Source: Lucifuga dentata (lineage: Eukaryota > Chordata > Actinopteri > Ophidiiformes > Bythitidae). From it: a stretch of DNA of 64,000 bases. Within the stretch, counting starts at the first letter, position 1. The number at the start of each line of letters is the position of its first letter. The translations under genes and the position numbers were made by a program. Under the pieces are notes generated by a model, which made no database searches, had not been told where the DNA came from, and was given only the letters and a program-made list of their open reading frames with translations. The stretch is taken from contig VXCM01003401.1 of the NCBI GenBank assembly GCA_014773175.1, positions 1-64,000 of the forward strand, in the 5' to 3' direction. Positions 62,384-64,000 of this stretch are shown here, piece after piece.

Positions 62384-62947
62384 TTAAAGGATCATACTAG
62401 TGATCAAGCATGTTTGAACCTAATATATTAAATTTTCACACATGTAATGTTACTGACAATCATTTCCCAATGCATACTACTGGAACGGTGAATTATTTTT
62501 ATTTTTATTTTTTTCCCGTACTTTCCAGACCGCCATTGGTTTCAGTTCATTCTGGTACACTATTAAAATCAGCTTGTTGATACTTGAAANAGGTTTTTTT
62601 TTTTTTTTTGGAAGTTATGTAATTTTAGCATTTAAGTACAATAAAAAGTGCAGAGTGAATGCATGTCTCCACCGGGGAATATAGTCCCAAAAGAAGTCTT
62701 GCATTATTGAAAAATTTAAATGACCGTGATTTCATAAGGCTATGTAACTATTAGCAGGTGAAACATCAATTTTTAAGGTGGGTGTATCACTTGAATATTT
62801 GATTTTGAAAGATTAAGAGATTTTGCAAAATATCAGGAAAGCTGAAATATGGTTTTATCCTTTGGAAAATGATTATCAGGAACGTAACATGTATGAAAAT
62901 TGAATATATTAGGCTCAAACATGCTGATCGCTGGTATGGTCCTTTAA
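62384..62947 (+). mobile_element. TTAA-flanked MITE, copy 11, with an internal sequence gap
   Basis: Starts TTAAAGGATCATACTAG and ends GGTATGGTCCTTTAA. Subfamily 2 interior. At the N (62590) about 46 bp present in copies 4 and 7 is missing between CTTGAAA and AGGTTTTTT, so this N marks lost sequence or a local deletion. Confidence 0.85.
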
Positions 62948-63374
62948 GGACTGTTAGTATTGTACTTTAAGATGATGCTGTCTGAATATGTACAATACTT
63001 TCCACTTTTTTATATATCTCTTTGGATAATTATATCTGATTATATTATTTTACTTTCTTTGTAGTGTGCCTTTAATCCTGTAGTTTACTATACTGTTGGG
63101 CACTTGCTGTATGTTTGTAGAGGACCTGGTAGTTACAAAGTGTGGGACATCATATCCCAGGTGCACTTGCATGATGTGTTCAATCTGCTCCATTATAACA
63201 CATCAGTGCTCTTTGTAGAATTTATGCATGAAGAAGGTCTATGACCAAAAGCTTGGCAATAAAGCTTTTATTTGCATTTAGATCAAAGTGAGCAGAGCCT
63301 TTTCTTTTTATAGACTACCTTTACCTTGAAATCAGATTAATTAATTTTACAGTGATATTGTGGACATCATCTTC

Positions 63375-63790
63375 CTCTCTGGATCTATAACCATAACTGT
63401 TGAAAAAAAAAAAAAAAAAAAAGCCAAATCAGCATAGTCTCAGTGATACACTGGTTATATTTGCGTTTCTCTAGCCTTATTTACTGTAGTTAATGTTAAT
63501 ATCATAAATATGACCACTGTGTGAGCAAATATTTTAATCCGCCAGATCTGGATCAATATCTGGATCTGGGCTTTCATAGGATACACAGCCTGAATTTAAA
63601 TTGAAGTGGACATCTTAGTTTTTGAGAAATAGGCGAAAAGTTCAGCAGCTGCCCTATCCAGATTTGGGGTTGCCTCAAAAATCTCATGAACTCTTCCTTG
63701 ACCCACCTCTCTTTAAATTTTCATAAAAATCTGCCTGTTACTTTTTGAGCTATCGCGCTGACAGACAGACAAAAACAAAACGTAACAATG
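63375..63790 (+). mobile_element. RTE-like LINE/SINE tail family, copy 2
   Basis: Homologous to 33080-33370 and continues to a 3' end CTTTTTGAGCTATCGCG then CTGACAGACAGACAAAAAC. This resembles the ending typical of RTE-type elements in fishes and invertebrates. Contains an A-run at 63403-63422. No frame. Confidence 0.6.
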
Positions 63791-64000
63791 AAATATGGAA
63801 CGTTAGTTTGCTGCTGCTGTCTGATATTTTGATAAATTACAATTCAGACTATTAATGAGAAATACTACCGCAGCATTCCCAGCATTAAGACAGTGGTACC
63901 ATTCTCTGAATTTAGAAATATGACGACTTCACTTTGACAGATAATGTTTAACGCTTTAATCACTCGTAGTGTGGGAGCAGAGGAAAATGCATTTTCCTGC
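63791..64000. other. Window end, nothing recognised
   Basis: Short AT-rich sequence without repeat or exon signature. Confidence 0.4.

Noticed and set aside
1..64000. CRISPR arrays, tRNA or rRNA genes, operons, viral genes
   Set aside because: I saw no spaced direct repeats, no tRNA A/B box pair with cloverleaf, no rRNA signature and no viral domain. The sequence is vertebrate nuclear DNA.

Overview
The window looks like euchromatic, AT-rich DNA from a ray-finned fish, probably a percomorph. The evidence is the mix of decayed transposons (L2, L1, RTE-like and Rex1/CR1-like LINE pieces, hAT, pogo-like, PIF/Harbinger-like and TTAA-flanked MITEs), many CA/GA microsatellites, and the absence of any long open frame. 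No bacterial, viral or organellar gene was recognised. Nearly all open frames of 60-160 codons here are chance frames in repeats or introns.

Only one host protein-coding feature can be supported. It is a short first coding exon at 12451-12493 on the + strand, encoding a hydrophobic leader (MISWLLLLCCFAGT) and ending in a GTAAGC splice donor in phase 1. A GA-rich 5' UTR precedes it. No second exon was recognised, so the remaining ~51.5 kb is read as the first intron of a gene for a secreted or membrane protein. I cannot name the gene. Several high-complexity blocks in this inferred intron (about 25, 32, 41.4, 42.2 and 45.4 kb) could be conserved regulatory elements, but this is untested.

The rest is mostly a transposon record. 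The commonest element is a ~570-600 bp non-autonomous DNA transposon. It starts TTAAAGGAC, has terminal inverted repeats of ~100 bp and has TTAA at both ends. Eleven copies lie in both orientations and form two internal-sequence subfamilies. The TTAAAGG ends and TTAA sites resemble T2/Kolobok-type MITEs. Four copies were hit by later insertions: a LINE plus a hAT carrying an L1 piece (6116-9088), a PIF/Harbinger-like element (25976-27258), an RTE-like LINE plus a hAT (35351-36852), and a TIR element that itself holds a retroposed piece (45697-46741). Matching target-site duplications give a relative order of insertion. Other families seen at least twice are a ~500 bp unnamed repeat (20859, 37587, 50361), a pogo-like element (50956, 58452), a GCCAGATT-ended element (45738, 48039) and an RTE-like tail (33080, 63375).

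The sequence also carries clear assembly artefacts. There are 29 isolated single Ns. Five of them sit between two identical copies of 64-67 bp, which are unmerged contig overlaps rather than real tandem duplications. Most of the others interrupt homopolymer runs.
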